A DNA stretch of 24,910 nucleotides from Proteobacteria bacterium SG_bin5 (GTDB taxonomy: Bacteria; Pseudomonadota; Alphaproteobacteria; Sphingomonadales; Sphingomonadaceae): contig LWDI01000095.1 in NCBI GenBank assembly GCA_002083475.1, positions 1 to 24,910 of the forward strand. The letters run 5' to 3'. This document shows, in pieces, positions 1 through 9,371 of the stretch. The notes below the pieces were generated by a model. The model was given only the letters and a program-made list of their open reading frames with translations, did no database searches and had not been told where the DNA came from. The translations under genes and the position numbers were made by a program. Within the stretch, counting starts at the first letter, position 1, and every line of letters starts with the position of its first letter.

Positions 1-109
1 GTGGAAGTTCGAGTCTTCTCGACCGCACCAGCCCTGCCCCGAACGGGCCCCGACAATCGCCACGCCGATCGGTTGACGCCCGGCGGCGCGCGCCCCAAGA
101 AGCGCCGCC

Positions 110-1111
110 ATGCGCTTTTTCTCCGACAATGCCGCCCCCGCCTGCCCCGAAGTGATCGCCGCCTTGAGCGCCGCGAACACGCTCGACACCGCTTATGACG
201 GCGACGCCTGGAGCCGGCGGCTCGACGGCGTGGTCTCGGATTTGTTCGAGGCGCCGGTGCGCGCGCTGTGGGTCGCCTCGGGCACGGCGGCGAATTGCCT
301 CGCGCTCGCGGCGCTCTGCCCGCCGCATGGCGCGGTGATCTGCCACCGCGACGCGCATATCCAGAATGACGAGTGCGGCGCGCCCGAATTCTACACGCAC
401 GGCGCCAAATTGCTGCTCGCCGACGGGCCGGGCGCCAAGCTGACGCCCGAGGCGGTGGCGGGGGTGCTGGCGGCGACGCGCAAGGACGTCCACCAAGTGC
501 AGCCGCACGCGCTCTCGATCACCCAGGCGACCGAATATGGCCGGGTTTATACGCCCGATGAAGTCGCGGCGCTCGGTGAGCTCGCCCGCGCGCAGGGGCT
601 GGGGCTGCACATGGACGGGGCACGCTTCGCCAATGCCGTCGCGCATCTCGGCTGCGCGCCCGCCGACGTCACCTGGCGCGCGGGGGTCGACGCGCTGTCG
701 TTCGGCTTCATCAAGAATGGCGGCATGATGGCCGAGCTGCTGGTGTTCTTCCGCGAGGGGCTCGCCGAGGCGACGCTTTATCGCCGCAAGCGCGCTGGGC
801 TGCTCGCGTCCAAGGGCCGCTATCTCGCCGCGCAGATCCTGGCGATGATCGAGGGCGATGTCTGGCTGCGCAACGCCCGCGCCGCCAACGAGGGCGCGGC
901 GCTGCTCGCCCAGGCGGCGGGCGCGCGGCTGATCCATCCGGTCGAGGCGAACGAGGTCTTCCTGCGGCTCACGCCCGAGGAAGCGGCCGAGCTGCGCGCC
1001 GCCGGCTTCGATTTTTACGATTGGGGGCCGGGCGAGGCGCGGCTGGTCGTCTCTTGGGATCAAGGACCGCAAGCGATCGCGCCGCTCGCCGCCGCGATCG
1101 CGGCGCTGTGA
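110..1111 (+). CDS. ltaE: low-specificity L-threonine aldolase
   Basis: This is a PLP-dependent enzyme of the beta-eliminating lyase/threonine aldolase family. It is expected to split L-threonine or L-allo-threonine into glycine and acetaldehyde in the cytoplasm. The 333-residue length is normal for the family. Visible landmarks are the N-terminal FFSDNAAP segment, the DAHIQNDECGAPEF substrate/PLP region, the LHMDGARFANA segment with the cofactor-binding Asp, and FGFIKNGG with the likely Schiff-base lysine near residue 202. The ATG at 110 matches the conserved N-terminus seen in the family. The stop overlaps the GTG start of the following DMT transporter by 4 bp, so the two are probably co-transcribed. 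The family call is firm; exact stereospecificity cannot be read from sequence. The 109 bases upstream show no recognisable gene. Confidence 0.9.
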   Translation: MRFFSDNAAPACPEVIAALSAANTLDTAYDGDAWSRRLDGVVSDLFEAPVRALWVASGTAANCLALAALCPPHGAVICHRDAHIQNDECGAPEFYTHGAKLLLADGPGAKLTPEAVAGVLAATRKDVHQVQPHALSITQATEYGRVYTPDEVAALGELARAQGLGLHMDGARFANAVAHLGCAPADVTWRAGVDALSFGFIKNGGMMAELLVFFREGLAEATLYRRKRAGLLASKGRYLAAQILAMIEGDVWLRNARAANEGAALLAQAAGARLIHPVEANEVFLRLTPEEAAELRAAGFDFYDWGPGEARLVVSWDQGPQAIAPLAAAIAAL

Positions 1112-2037
1112 GCGAGGGCGCGCGCGGGGCCGATCGCCCGCAATCGACGCGGCTCGAAATTCTCGTCCCCTTCGCGCTCGTCACGCTGATCTGGGGCTCG
1201 ACCTGGATCGTGATTCGCGACCAGCTCGGCACGGTGCCGCCGAGCTGGTCGGTGACTTATCGCTTCATCGTCGCGGGCGCGGCGATGCTGATCTATGCGC
1301 TGGCCAAGGGCGAGCGGCCCTGGTTCGACGCGCGCGGCTGGGGCTTCGCGGCGCTGCTCGGACTGCTGCAATTCTGCCTGAACTTCAATTTCGTCTACCG
1401 CGCCGAGGGCTATATTACCTCGGGCGTGGTGGCGGTGGTGTTCGCGCTGCTGCTGGTGCCCAATGCGCTGTTCGGGCGACTGTTCCTGGGTCAGCAACTC
1501 GGGCGGCAACTGCTGATCGGCTCGGGCGTGGCGATGGCGGGGGTGACGTTGCTGTTCGTCCATGAGGCGCGCAGCGATCCGCACGGGCCGTATCAAGCCG
1601 CCGCCGGGGTCGCGCTGACGCTCGCCGGGGTGCTCGCCGCCTCGCTCGCCAACATCATGCAGGCGACCCCGACCGCCCGGGCCTATCCGATGGCGGCGAT
1701 GCTGGGGGTGGCGATGCTGATCGGGGCGGCGATCGACGGCGGCGTCGCCTGGAGCCTCAGCGGCGCGCCGGTGTTCGAATGGCGCGCGGGCTATGTGCTG
1801 GGGATCCTCTATCTGGGGCTGATCGCCTCGGCGGTCGCCTTCACGCTCTATTTCACGATCCTGCGCGTGATCGGCCCGGCCAAGGCGGCTTATTCGAGCG
1901 TGATCGTGCCGGTGATCGCGATGCTCTTGTCGACCTTGTTCGAGGGCTATCGCTGGTCGGGCTTCGCGGTTTCGGGCGCGCTGCTCGCGCTCGCGGGGCT
2001 GGTGATCGCCTTGAGAGCGCGCAGGCCCAACCGGTAA
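1108..2037 (+). CDS. EamA/DMT-family transporter
   Basis: This is a 309-residue inner-membrane protein of the drug/metabolite transporter superfamily with two EamA repeats and about ten hydrophobic segments. The first repeat opens with PFALVTLIWGSTWIVIRDQLG, a typical EamA start (a TM segment ending GSTWxxI). The second repeat ends near AAYSSVIVPVIAMLLSTLFEG, also family-typical. A GTG at 1108 was chosen because it overlaps the aldolase stop as GTGA and removes an arginine-rich, non-hydrophobic extension that a more upstream start would add. The substrate is unknown; relatives export amino acids or metabolites. Pairing with a threonine aldolase hints at amino-acid export, but that is inference. 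Its 3' end overlaps the convergent gene on the other strand by 91 bp. Confidence 0.85.
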   Translation: MSEGARGADRPQSTRLEILVPFALVTLIWGSTWIVIRDQLGTVPPSWSVTYRFIVAGAAMLIYALAKGERPWFDARGWGFAALLGLLQFCLNFNFVYRAEGYITSGVVAVVFALLLVPNALFGRLFLGQQLGRQLLIGSGVAMAGVTLLFVHEARSDPHGPYQAAAGVALTLAGVLAASLANIMQATPTARAYPMAAMLGVAMLIGAAIDGGVAWSLSGAPVFEWRAGYVLGILYLGLIASAVAFTLYFTILRVIGPAKAAYSSVIVPVIAMLLSTLFEGYRWSGFAVSGALLALAGLVIALRARRPNR

Positions 2038-2780
2038 TCGGCATAGACCGGCCGCCAGCCGAGCAGCCGCTTGGCCTTGCCGTTCGCAACCCGCCTATTT
2101 TCGGCGTAAAAGCCGCGCGCCATCGGCGAGAGACCGGCGGCGTCCATCGACTGGAGCGGCGGCGGCGCGCGGCCGAGCAGCCGGCAGGCGAACTCGATCA
2201 CCGCGTTTTGCGCGCAAGGCAGATCGTCGGCGAGGTTATAGGCGCCGGGGGGTCCCGCGAGTCCGGCCAACACCCCGGCGGCGAGATCGGCGACATGGAT
2301 GCGGCTGAACACCTGGCCCGGCAGGTCGACCCGGTGCGCCGCCCCCGCCGCCACCCGATCGAGCGCCGAACGGCCGGGACCGTAAATGCCGGGCAGGCGG
2401 TACGCGCGCGCGCCCCGGGCGAGCCAGGCCTGGTCGGCGGCGTTGCGCCCCGCCCGGCGCCCGGCGATGGCCGCGCTTTCATCGACCCAGGCGCCGCCCG
2501 CGTCGCCATAAACGCCCGTCGAGGAGAGATAGCCGAGCCGCTTGCCCGCCAATGCCGCGCCATAGCGATCGAGCACCGGGTCGCGATCAGCGGCGGGCGG
2601 CACGCTGGAGAGCACCGCGTCGGCGGCGCCGAGCGCGGCCTCGACCGCGCCGCGATCGTCGAAGCGCAGCGAGTCGCCGCGCCCGTCGCGCGTCGTGCCC
2701 GTTACGCTCCAGCCCCGCGCGCGCGCGGCGGCGGCGATGAAACCCGCGCTATAGCCCAGCCCGAAAATCAACAGTTTCAT
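1947..2780 (-). CDS. YeeZ-like NAD-dependent epimerase/dehydratase (SDR) family protein
   Basis: This is a 277-residue Rossmann-fold protein. The N-terminus MKLLIFGLGYSAGFIAAAA carries the GxGYxxxxxA dinucleotide-binding glycine pattern. It is followed by YLSSTGVYGDAGGAWVDE, the typical SSTGVYGD segment of the YeeZ/atypical extended SDR group, then YRLPGIYGPGRS and SRIHVADLAAG. These elements match SDR-family NAD(P)-binding proteins annotated as NAD-dependent epimerases or SDR family oxidoreductases. The biochemical role of this subgroup is poorly known, so no substrate is assigned. The gene is convergent with the EamA gene (91-bp overlap of 3' ends) and divergent from pepN, with 57 bp between the starts. 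Confidence 0.85.
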   Translation of the reverse strand: MKLLIFGLGYSAGFIAAAARARGWSVTGTTRDGRGDSLRFDDRGAVEAALGAADAVLSSVPPAADRDPVLDRYGAALAGKRLGYLSSTGVYGDAGGAWVDESAAIAGRRAGRNAADQAWLARGARAYRLPGIYGPGRSALDRVAAGAAHRVDLPGQVFSRIHVADLAAGVLAGLAGPPGAYNLADDLPCAQNAVIEFACRLLGRAPPPLQSMDAAGLSPMARGFYAENRRVANGKAKRLLGWRPVYADYRLGLRALKAITSPASASSAPETAKPDQR

Positions 2781-2837
2781 GGGTCTGCCCCGATTGTTGT
2801 TGGCGCGCCCCTCGCGTAGCGCCTATTTCCCGATGCT
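2781..2837. promoter_or_regulatory. divergent promoter region of the SDR gene and pepN
   Basis: This 57-bp gap separates the start codons of the minus-strand SDR gene and plus-strand pepN, so it must hold at least part of both promoters and both ribosome binding regions. No clear -35/-10 pair was recognised; the assignment rests only on gene arrangement. Confidence 0.35.
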
Positions 2838-5420
2838 ATGCTCGACGTCCAAGCCCAAGCCCAGCCCGCCGTCACCCGCCGCGAGGATTATCGCCCGCCG
2901 GCCTGGCGCGTGCCCGAGATCGCGCTCGACTTCGATCTCGATCCCGCCGCCACCCGGGTCCGCGCGCGGCTCTCGGTCGAGCGCGGCGCCGGCGGGCCGC
3001 TGCGGCTCGACGGCGGCGGGCAAGTGCCGATCGCGGTCGAGGTCGATGGCGTCGCGGTCAATGATTGGCGGCTCGAGGAGGGCGCGCTGGTGCTCGACCT
3101 GCCGGGCGACGCCCATGTCATCGAGACCGAATGCGAAATCACCCCCGATCGCAACACCCAGTTGATGGGGCTTTATGCCTCGGCCGGGCTGCTCTGCACC
3201 CAGTGCGAGGCGGAAGGGTTTCGCCGGATCACTTTCTTCCCCGATCGCCCCGATATTTTGAGCCGTTACCGCGTGAAGATGACCGCCGACAAGGCGCGCT
3301 TCCCGGTGCTGCTGGCGAATGGCGATCCGGTCGCGGCCGGCGATCTGCCCGATGGGCGCCACTGGGCCGAATGGCACGATCCTTACCCCAAGCCCTGCTA
3401 TCTCTTCGCGCTCGTCGCGGGCGATCTGGTGGCCAATCGCGATCGCTTCGTCACCGCCTCGGGCCGCGAGGTGCAGCTCGGCATCTGGGTGCGCGCGGGC
3501 GATCTGCCCAAGACCCAGCACGCGCTCGACGCGCTCAAGAACGCCATGGCATGGGACGAGCGCGTCTATGGCCGCGAATATGATCTCGACGTGTTCAACA
3601 TCGTCGCGGTCGACGATTTCAACTTCGGCGCGATGGAGAACAAGGGGCTCAACATCTTTAATTCGCGCTATATCCTGGCCGACCCCGATACCGCGACCGA
3701 CTATGATTACGACGCGATCGCCGCCGTCGTCGCGCATGAATATTTCCACAATTGGTCGGGCAATCGCGTCACCTGCCGCGATTGGTTCCAGCTGTCGCTG
3801 AAGGAAGGCTTCACCGTTTTCCGCGACCAGAGTTTTTCGGCCGACCAAGGCTCGGCGGCGGTCAAGCGGATCGAGGACGTGCGCACCTTGCGCGCGGCGC
3901 AATTCCCCGAAGATGCCGGGCCGCTCGCGCACCCGATCCGGCCGGAAAGCTATATCGAGATTTCGAATTTCTACACCGCGACCGTCTATAACAAGGGCGC
4001 CGAGGTGATCCGGATGCTCGCGACCATTCTGGGGCCGGAAAAATTCCGCGCCGGCACCGATCTTTACTTCGATCGCTTCGACGGGACGGCGGCGACCTGC
4101 GAGGATTTCGTCGCGAGCCTGGAAGAAGCCTCGGGCGTCGATCTCGGCCAGTTCCGCCTGTGGTATGCTCAGGCGGGCACGCCGCGCGTCTCCGCTCGGC
4201 TCGAGCATCAGGGCGGCCGCGCGCTGCTCCATCTCGCGCAGAGCGTCCCGCCGACGCCGGGGCAGAGCGATAAGGCGCCGATGGTGCTGCCGCTCAAGCT
4301 CAAGCTGTTCGGCGCGACGAGCGGCGCCGCGCTCACCGAGGAGCGGCTGGCGCTGCTCACCGAGGCGCGCATGACGCTCGATTTCGAAGGGCTCGCCGAG
4401 CCGCCGTTGCTCTCGATCAATCGCGGCTTTTCGGCACCCGTGATCGTCGAGACCAATCGCTCGCCCGCCGATCTCGCGCGGCTTTCGGCGCATGACGATG
4501 ATCCCTTCGCGCGCTATGAAGCGATGCAGCAGCTGATGCTCGACACTTTGGTCGCGAGCGTCCGCCAGGGGCGCGGCGACCATGCGCCGGTGATCGCCGC
4601 CGTCGGCGAAACGCTCGCCAACCCCGGGCTTGACCCCGCTTTCATCGCCGAGGCGGTGCTGCTGCCCTCCGAAGCCTTCATCGGCGACCAATTGCCGATC
4701 GTCGATCCCGAAGCGGTGTTCCGCGCGCGCGAGGCGCTGCGGCGCGATCTCGGCCGCGCGCTCGAAGCCGGTTGGCGCGCCGCCCATGCGCGGGCGAGCG
4801 GCCGCGCCTTCGTCTATTCGCCCGAGGCCAAGGGGCTGCGCCGGCTGCGCACGGTCGCGCTCAGCTATTTGGCGGGCGGCGGCGCGGCGGACGCGGCCAA
4901 GCTCGCCTTCGATCAGTTCCAGCATGCCGATAACATGACCGATCGCCAGGGCGCGCTCGCCACGCTCGCGCATGGCGACAGCGATCTGCGGGTCGCCGCG
5001 CTCGACATTTTCTACAATCGCTATTCGGACAATGCGCTGGTGCTCGACAAATGGTTCTCGACCCAGGCGCTGTCGAGCCGCGACGATACCGTGGACGCGG
5101 TGATCGACCTTGCGCGGCACCGCGATTTCACCCTCGCCAACCCCAATCGCGCGCGGGCGTTGGTCGGCGCCTTCGGGGTCAACCAGCGCGCCTTCCACGC
5201 GGCCGATGGGCGCGGCTATCGCTTCGTCGCCGATCAGCTGATCGCGCTCGATCGATTGAATCCGCAGACCGCGGCCAAATTACTGCCCCCGCTCGGCCGC
5301 TGGCGGCGTTTCACCCCCGATCGCGCGGCGCTGATGCGCGCAGAGCTCGAACGCATTCTGGCGGTGCCGGGGCTCTCGCGCGACAGTTTCGAGCAAGCCT
5401 CGAAAAGTCTCGAGGGATGA
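2838..5420 (+). CDS. pepN: aminopeptidase N (M1 family)
   Basis: This is an 860-residue zinc metallo-aminopeptidase of the M1 family, bacterial PepN type, that removes N-terminal amino acids from peptides. The exopeptidase signature GAMEN is at about residues 264-268. The zinc site HEYFH starts at about residue 300, and the third ligand Glu lies in the LSLKEG segment near residue 323, the expected HExxH-18-E arrangement. Downstream is the long alpha-helical C-terminal domain typical of PepN (DNMTDRQGAL and the terminal RRFTPDRAALMRAEL stretch). Length is close to E. coli PepN (about 870). No signal peptide is visible, consistent with a cytoplasmic enzyme. The ATG at 2838 is the first in-frame start and gives a family-like N-terminus. 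Confidence 0.95.
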   Translation: MLDVQAQAQPAVTRREDYRPPAWRVPEIALDFDLDPAATRVRARLSVERGAGGPLRLDGGGQVPIAVEVDGVAVNDWRLEEGALVLDLPGDAHVIETECEITPDRNTQLMGLYASAGLLCTQCEAEGFRRITFFPDRPDILSRYRVKMTADKARFPVLLANGDPVAAGDLPDGRHWAEWHDPYPKPCYLFALVAGDLVANRDRFVTASGREVQLGIWVRAGDLPKTQHALDALKNAMAWDERVYGREYDLDVFNIVAVDDFNFGAMENKGLNIFNSRYILADPDTATDYDYDAIAAVVAHEYFHNWSGNRVTCRDWFQLSLKEGFTVFRDQSFSADQGSAAVKRIEDVRTLRAAQFPEDAGPLAHPIRPESYIEISNFYTATVYNKGAEVIRMLATILGPEKFRAGTDLYFDRFDGTAATCEDFVASLEEASGVDLGQFRLWYAQAGTPRVSARLEHQGGRALLHLAQSVPPTPGQSDKAPMVLPLKLKLFGATSGAALTEERLALLTEARMTLDFEGLAEPPLLSINRGFSAPVIVETNRSPADLARLSAHDDDPFARYEAMQQLMLDTLVASVRQGRGDHAPVIAAVGETLANPGLDPAFIAEAVLLPSEAFIGDQLPIVDPEAVFRAREALRRDLGRALEAGWRAAHARASGRAFVYSPEAKGLRRLRTVALSYLAGGGAADAAKLAFDQFQHADNMTDRQGALATLAHGDSDLRVAALDIFYNRYSDNALVLDKWFSTQALSSRDDTVDAVIDLARHRDFTLANPNRARALVGAFGVNQRAFHAADGRGYRFVADQLIALDRLNPQTAAKLLPPLGRWRRFTPDRAALMRAELERILAVPGLSRDSFEQASKSLEG

Positions 5421-5497
5421 GCCGCATTGACGCTGGCGGGGCGACCCGCCAAGACCCGCGCGCGAAGTGACGCGCGCGTAACGAGTGGGGAGTGGTG

Positions 5498-6493
5498 ATG
5501 GCGGGGGACGGCCCGATGGCGCTGTGGCGCCGCCGCCCGGTGCTGGGCTATGGCCTCGCGCTGGTCTTGTCGGTCGCGGCGACGGTGGCGCGGCTCGTCG
5601 CCGACGCGCTGCTGCCGGCGGGCTTTCCCTATCTCACCTTTTTCCCCGCGGTCGTCATCACCGCCTTCGTCGCGGGGGCGGGGCCGGGGATCGTCGCCGG
5701 GCTGATCAGCTTCTTCGCCGCCTGGTATTTCTTCGTGCCGCCCGCGTATAGTTTCGCGCTGAACGCCGGGGTCGTCGCCGCGCAGGGCTTTTTCCTGCTC
5801 GTCGTCGCGGTGGACATCGTGCTGATCGAAGCGATGCACCGCGCTTATGATCGGCTGAACGCCGCGCGCGACCAAATGGCGGCGCTCTATGACCAGCAGC
5901 GGATGTTGTTCGGCGAGCTGCAGCACCGCGTCGCCAATAATATGGCGTTCATCGGCTCGATCCTGCATTTCCAGAAGCGCCAGATCGCGAACCGCCCCGA
6001 GGCCGCCGCGCAAGCGCTCGACGAGGCGCAGGCGCGGCTGACGATCATGGGCCGCGTCCACCGCCGCCTTTACGATCCCAGCGCGCTCGATCGGCCCGTG
6101 CGCGAGCATCTGGAGGCGCTGTGCGCCGATGTGATCGCCGCGTCCGACCGGCCCGACATTCTTTGCCAGGTCGAGGCGGCGCCGCTCACGCTCGATCTCA
6201 CTCAGCTCATCGCGCTCTCGCTGTTGGTCAGCGAAACCGTGACCAACAGCTTGAAACACGCCTTTATCGATCGGCCGACGGGCAAGATCACGCTGCGCTT
6301 GCACGACGAGGGCGAGGCGCTGCTGCTCGAACTGCGCGACGATGGCCGTGGCCTGCCGGCGGGGGCCGGGGGGACGACGCCGGGGCTCGGCACGCGCATC
6401 GTCCATGGCCTCGCCGAGCAATTGCGCGGGACGATCGAGACGCGGTCGAGCCCCGAAGGGATGGTGACGCGGCTGCGCTTCCCCAAGCGCTGA
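5498..6493 (+). CDS. membrane sensor histidine kinase (DUF4118, HisKA_2)
   Basis: This is a 331-residue sensor kinase. The N-terminal ~110 residues are hydrophobic, with several membrane segments resembling the DUF4118 (KdpD-like four-helix) module (FPYLTFFPAVVITAFVAGAGPG). A short linker leads to the HisKA_2 phosphoacceptor region FGELQHRVANN with the likely phospho-His near residue 143. A HATPase domain follows with N-box SETVTNSLKHAF and G-box LRDDGRGLP and PGLGTRIVHGLAEQLRG. ATG at 5498 was chosen because GGGGAG sits 5 nt upstream; GTG codons at 5492 and 5495 are less likely. No response regulator lies next to it. HisKA_2 kinases in alphaproteobacteria often act on general-stress regulators, but nothing here proves that partner. 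The gene is convergent with the hybrid kinase, with a 12-bp gap. Confidence 0.87.
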   Translation: MAGDGPMALWRRRPVLGYGLALVLSVAATVARLVADALLPAGFPYLTFFPAVVITAFVAGAGPGIVAGLISFFAAWYFFVPPAYSFALNAGVVAAQGFFLLVVAVDIVLIEAMHRAYDRLNAARDQMAALYDQQRMLFGELQHRVANNMAFIGSILHFQKRQIANRPEAAAQALDEAQARLTIMGRVHRRLYDPSALDRPVREHLEALCADVIAASDRPDILCQVEAAPLTLDLTQLIALSLLVSETVTNSLKHAFIDRPTGKITLRLHDEGEALLLELRDDGRGLPAGAGGTTPGLGTRIVHGLAEQLRGTIETRSSPEGMVTRLRFPKR

Positions 6494-6505
6494 CGCCGCG
6501 CGCGG

Positions 6506-9181
6506 TCAGGCCGCCGCCGGGTTGGCCGCCACCGGCGCGTCGAGCGCGGCGCGCACCGCTGCAGCCAGGTCGGCGCGGCGATAGGGTTTGCGCAGGATCG
6601 GCCCCAGCCCCGCGTCGAGCGTCGGCGGATCGGCATAGCCCGAGGTGAAGAGCTGCTTGACCTCGGGCCGCCGCTCGCGCGCCCAAGCCCCGACGCCGCC
6701 GCCGTCGAGCGCGCCCGGCATCACGATATCGCAGAACAGCAGATCGATCGCGCGCTCGCTTTCGAGCACCGCGAGCGCCGCCTGACCGTCGACCGCCTCG
6801 ATCACCCGGTAGCCGAGGCGGCGCAGCATCACGCTCGCATAATCGCGCACCAAGGCATCGTCCTCGACGAGGAGGATGGTTTCGTTGCCCCCGCGCGGCG
6901 CCTGGTCCGCCGCGCGCGCCCCCGCCACGCCGCGCCGCCGCGCGCGCGGCAGCCAGATCGACACGCTGGTGCCGCGCCCGATCTCGGTCGCGATCGTCAC
7001 CGTGCCCCCCGATTGCCGCGCGAAGCCATAGACCATCGACAGCCCGAGCCCCGTGCCCTTGCCGACCTCCTTGGTGGTGAAAAAGGGATCGAAGGCGCGG
7101 CGCAGCGTTTCGGGGCTCATCCCGCAGCCGGTATCGCGGCAGGCGATCTCGACATAGTCGCCCGGCGCCAAATCGGCCGAGTCGCGCGCGCCGATCACGC
7201 GCTCGGCGGTGGCGAGGGTGAAGCAGCCGCCGCCCGGCATCGCGTCGCGCGCGTTCATCGCCAGGTTGAGCAGCGCGACTTCGAGCTGGCCGGGGTCGAC
7301 CAGCGCGGGCCAGCTCGCGGCCGGATCGAGCTCGAGCCGGATCATCTCGGGAAGCGTGCTGCGCAGCAGCGGGCGCATCCCGCGCAACAGCTCGGCGCAA
7401 TCGATGCTGCCGGGCGACAAGGATTGGCGTCGGCCGAAGGCGAGCAATCGATTGGTGAGCTCGGCGCCGCGTTCGGCGGCCTTCAGCGTGGTCGCGGCGA
7501 GCTCGGCCAAATTGGTGCCGCCCGGCGCGGTTTCGATCATGCCTTCGGCATTGCCGATGATGACGGTGAGCAGATTGTTGAAATCATGCGCGAGCCCGCC
7601 GGTCATCTGCCCGAGCGCCTCGAGCTTTTGCGCCTGTTGCAGCCGCTCCTCGACCATTCGCCGTTCGGTGACGTCGATGATCGTGCCGATGAAGCGCGCG
7701 GGGGCGCCGCGCGCGTCGCGGATGATGAAGCCGCGCTCGTTGAGCACCGCGATCGAGCCATCGGGCCGCTCGAAACGATATTCGATGTTCCAATCGTCGA
7801 GCGCGCCGGCGACCACGCGCTCGCTGTTCGCGCGCACCCGCGCCCGGTCCTCGGGCACGACCCGCGCCTGCCATTGGGCCAGGCTGCCCGGAAAGCCCTG
7901 CGGATCGGCGCCGAGCAAGGCGCTGAACTTGTCGTTCCACCAGGAGGTGGCGGTGGCGACCTCGTAATCGATCAGCGCTTCGGTCGTCGCGCGGCCGATC
8001 AACTGGGTGCGCTCGTTGATCAGCCGCATGATCGCTTCGGCGCGGCGCTGTTCGCTCACCGGGCGCTGGATCACCAGCCAATGGGTGATCGTGCCATCGG
8101 CCGCGCGCAGCGGCACCGCCGAGCCCTCGACGAGAATTTCGTCGCCATTCTTGGCGCGCATCCACAGATCGGCCTGCACCAGCTCGCCGCGATCGGCGGC
8201 ATCGCGCAGGTTTTGGATCACATAGGGCGGGTTGCTCTTGCCATAGACCTGGGTCGAATTGCACCCGATCACTTCCTCGCGGGTGAAGCCGGTGCGCGTC
8301 AGATAGGTTTGGTTGACGTAGACGATCTTGCGCCCGCCGAGCACCGGATCCTGATCGCGCGTCATCACCAGCAGAAAATCGGTCGCGCGGTCGGCGGCGG
8401 CGAGCAGCATCCGGACTTGTTCCTGCTGCGCGCGTTGCTCGCCCACCGGCCGCTGGACGATCAGCCAATGCGCGATCCGGCCGTCGGCGTCGCGCAGCGG
8501 GGTCGAATCGGCCTCGACCAATATCTCGCCGCCGGCCTTGGTGCGCAGCCACAGATCGCCGCGCGAGGCTTGCTCGGCGTTGAGGACCGCGCGCATGTCG
8601 CGAATACGCTCGGCGGTGTTGCGCGGCGAAAGCAGCACGAGCGGGCGCTGCCCGACCAGCTCGGCCCGCGTGAAGCCGGTGACCCGCAACAGCGTTTCGT
8701 TGACATAGAGGATCTTGCGCGCGCCCAGATCGGCCTGATGATTGGGGGTGAGCACCACGACATAGTCATTGGCGTGGTCGAGCGCGACGAGCAGCGTTCG
8801 CGTCACCGCCTCGGCCGTGTCGACCGCTGGCGGCGCGATGACCGCCTCGACGGGCGACGGCGCGCGATCGAGCAGGAGCGCGCGATAGGCGTGATCGGCG
8901 CCATCGATCGGATAGGCGCGGCGAACCGCGAGCGGCGGCTTGCCGCGCCGGTCGAGCAGCGCGCGCAGGGCGGCGAGCGACATGCCGATCGGATCGACCG
9001 CGCCCAGGTGCAGCAAGGCGCGCGCGGCATCGTTGATCGCGACGATCACCTCGCCGGCTTCGCGGACGAGCAACGTCGGCGTCGGCTGCTGATCGAACCA
9101 CGCCGAGGCCACCGGCGCGTCGATCACCAGGCGCGACCGAGACGCATCGCGCGGCGCGGCGGTGGCGGGGTCGACGTCCAT
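6506..9181 (-). CDS. multi-PAS hybrid sensor histidine kinase with C-terminal receiver
   Basis: This is a soluble-looking hybrid kinase of about 891 residues. Order: a degenerate PAS-like N-terminal region, two very similar PAS domains, a third PAS/PAC ending in GTIIDVTERR, a HisKA domain with H-box LGQMTGGLAHDFNNLL, a HATPase with N-box LLNLAMNARDAMPGGG and G-boxes DTGCGM and GKGTGLGLSMVYGF, then a receiver domain beginning ETILLVEDD with the phospho-acceptor Asp in LFCDIVMPG and the Lys in LRKPYRR. The first two PAS domains share GxRKIxYVN, TGFTR and HWL-x-x-QRPV, suggesting an internal duplication. They lack the GxNCRFLQ cysteine of LOV photosensors. No membrane segment is seen, so a cytoplasmic signal is likely. 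ATG at 9181 is preferred; a TTG at 9226 would add 15 residues. The gene is divergent from luxR. Confidence 0.88.
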   Translation of the reverse strand: MDVDPATAAPRDASRSRLVIDAPVASAWFDQQPTPTLLVREAGEVIVAINDAARALLHLGAVDPIGMSLAALRALLDRRGKPPLAVRRAYPIDGADHAYRALLLDRAPSPVEAVIAPPAVDTAEAVTRTLLVALDHANDYVVVLTPNHQADLGARKILYVNETLLRVTGFTRAELVGQRPLVLLSPRNTAERIRDMRAVLNAEQASRGDLWLRTKAGGEILVEADSTPLRDADGRIAHWLIVQRPVGEQRAQQEQVRMLLAAADRATDFLLVMTRDQDPVLGGRKIVYVNQTYLTRTGFTREEVIGCNSTQVYGKSNPPYVIQNLRDAADRGELVQADLWMRAKNGDEILVEGSAVPLRAADGTITHWLVIQRPVSEQRRAEAIMRLINERTQLIGRATTEALIDYEVATATSWWNDKFSALLGADPQGFPGSLAQWQARVVPEDRARVRANSERVVAGALDDWNIEYRFERPDGSIAVLNERGFIIRDARGAPARFIGTIIDVTERRMVEERLQQAQKLEALGQMTGGLAHDFNNLLTVIIGNAEGMIETAPGGTNLAELAATTLKAAERGAELTNRLLAFGRRQSLSPGSIDCAELLRGMRPLLRSTLPEMIRLELDPAASWPALVDPGQLEVALLNLAMNARDAMPGGGCFTLATAERVIGARDSADLAPGDYVEIACRDTGCGMSPETLRRAFDPFFTTKEVGKGTGLGLSMVYGFARQSGGTVTIATEIGRGTSVSIWLPRARRRGVAGARAADQAPRGGNETILLVEDDALVRDYASVMLRRLGYRVIEAVDGQAALAVLESERAIDLLFCDIVMPGALDGGGVGAWARERRPEVKQLFTSGYADPPTLDAGLGPILRKPYRRADLAAAVRAALDAPVAANPAAA

Positions 9182-9371
9182 CACCGCGAAATTACCACGT
9201 TTCACCGCCGCGAACAATCGAGCCAAGCGTGGCTAGGGCGCGCGGTCGGCGGCGGACCGGGCGGCGCGGGCCCGAGTGACGAGTCATCAATCTTGGGGAT
9301 GTTTCTGGTTTTCAACCGTTTAAGGGTCTGAAAATCCTCATCAATCGCAAAGCGGTGCGAGGACGGGGCGG
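9182..9371. promoter_or_regulatory. intergenic region between hybrid kinase and luxR-type gene
   Basis: About 190 bp lie between the divergent kinase and LuxR-type genes, so both promoters should be here. An imperfect inverted repeat is visible: TGGTTTTCA at 9306-9314 facing TGAAAATCC at 9329-9337. The short sequence TCATCAATC also appears twice (around 9285 and 9339). These could be operator sites, but no -35/-10 pair could be assigned with confidence. The stretch is clearly more AT-rich than the genes around it. Confidence 0.35.

Noticed and set aside
2823..5198. 791-codon open frame on the minus strand opposite pepN
   Set aside because: It is an antisense shadow of pepN, caused by high GC and codon bias; composition is Arg/Glu/Gly-rich without domain motifs, whereas pepN has full catalytic motifs.
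8250..8290. LOV photosensor domain in the hybrid kinase
   Set aside because: The flavin-binding motif GxNCRFLQ is not present; GCNSTQVYG has the Cys in a different position.
7013..9331. 772-codon open frame on the plus strand opposite the hybrid kinase
   Set aside because: It is an antisense shadow; no motif, low-complexity composition, and the minus strand encodes clear kinase and receiver motifs.
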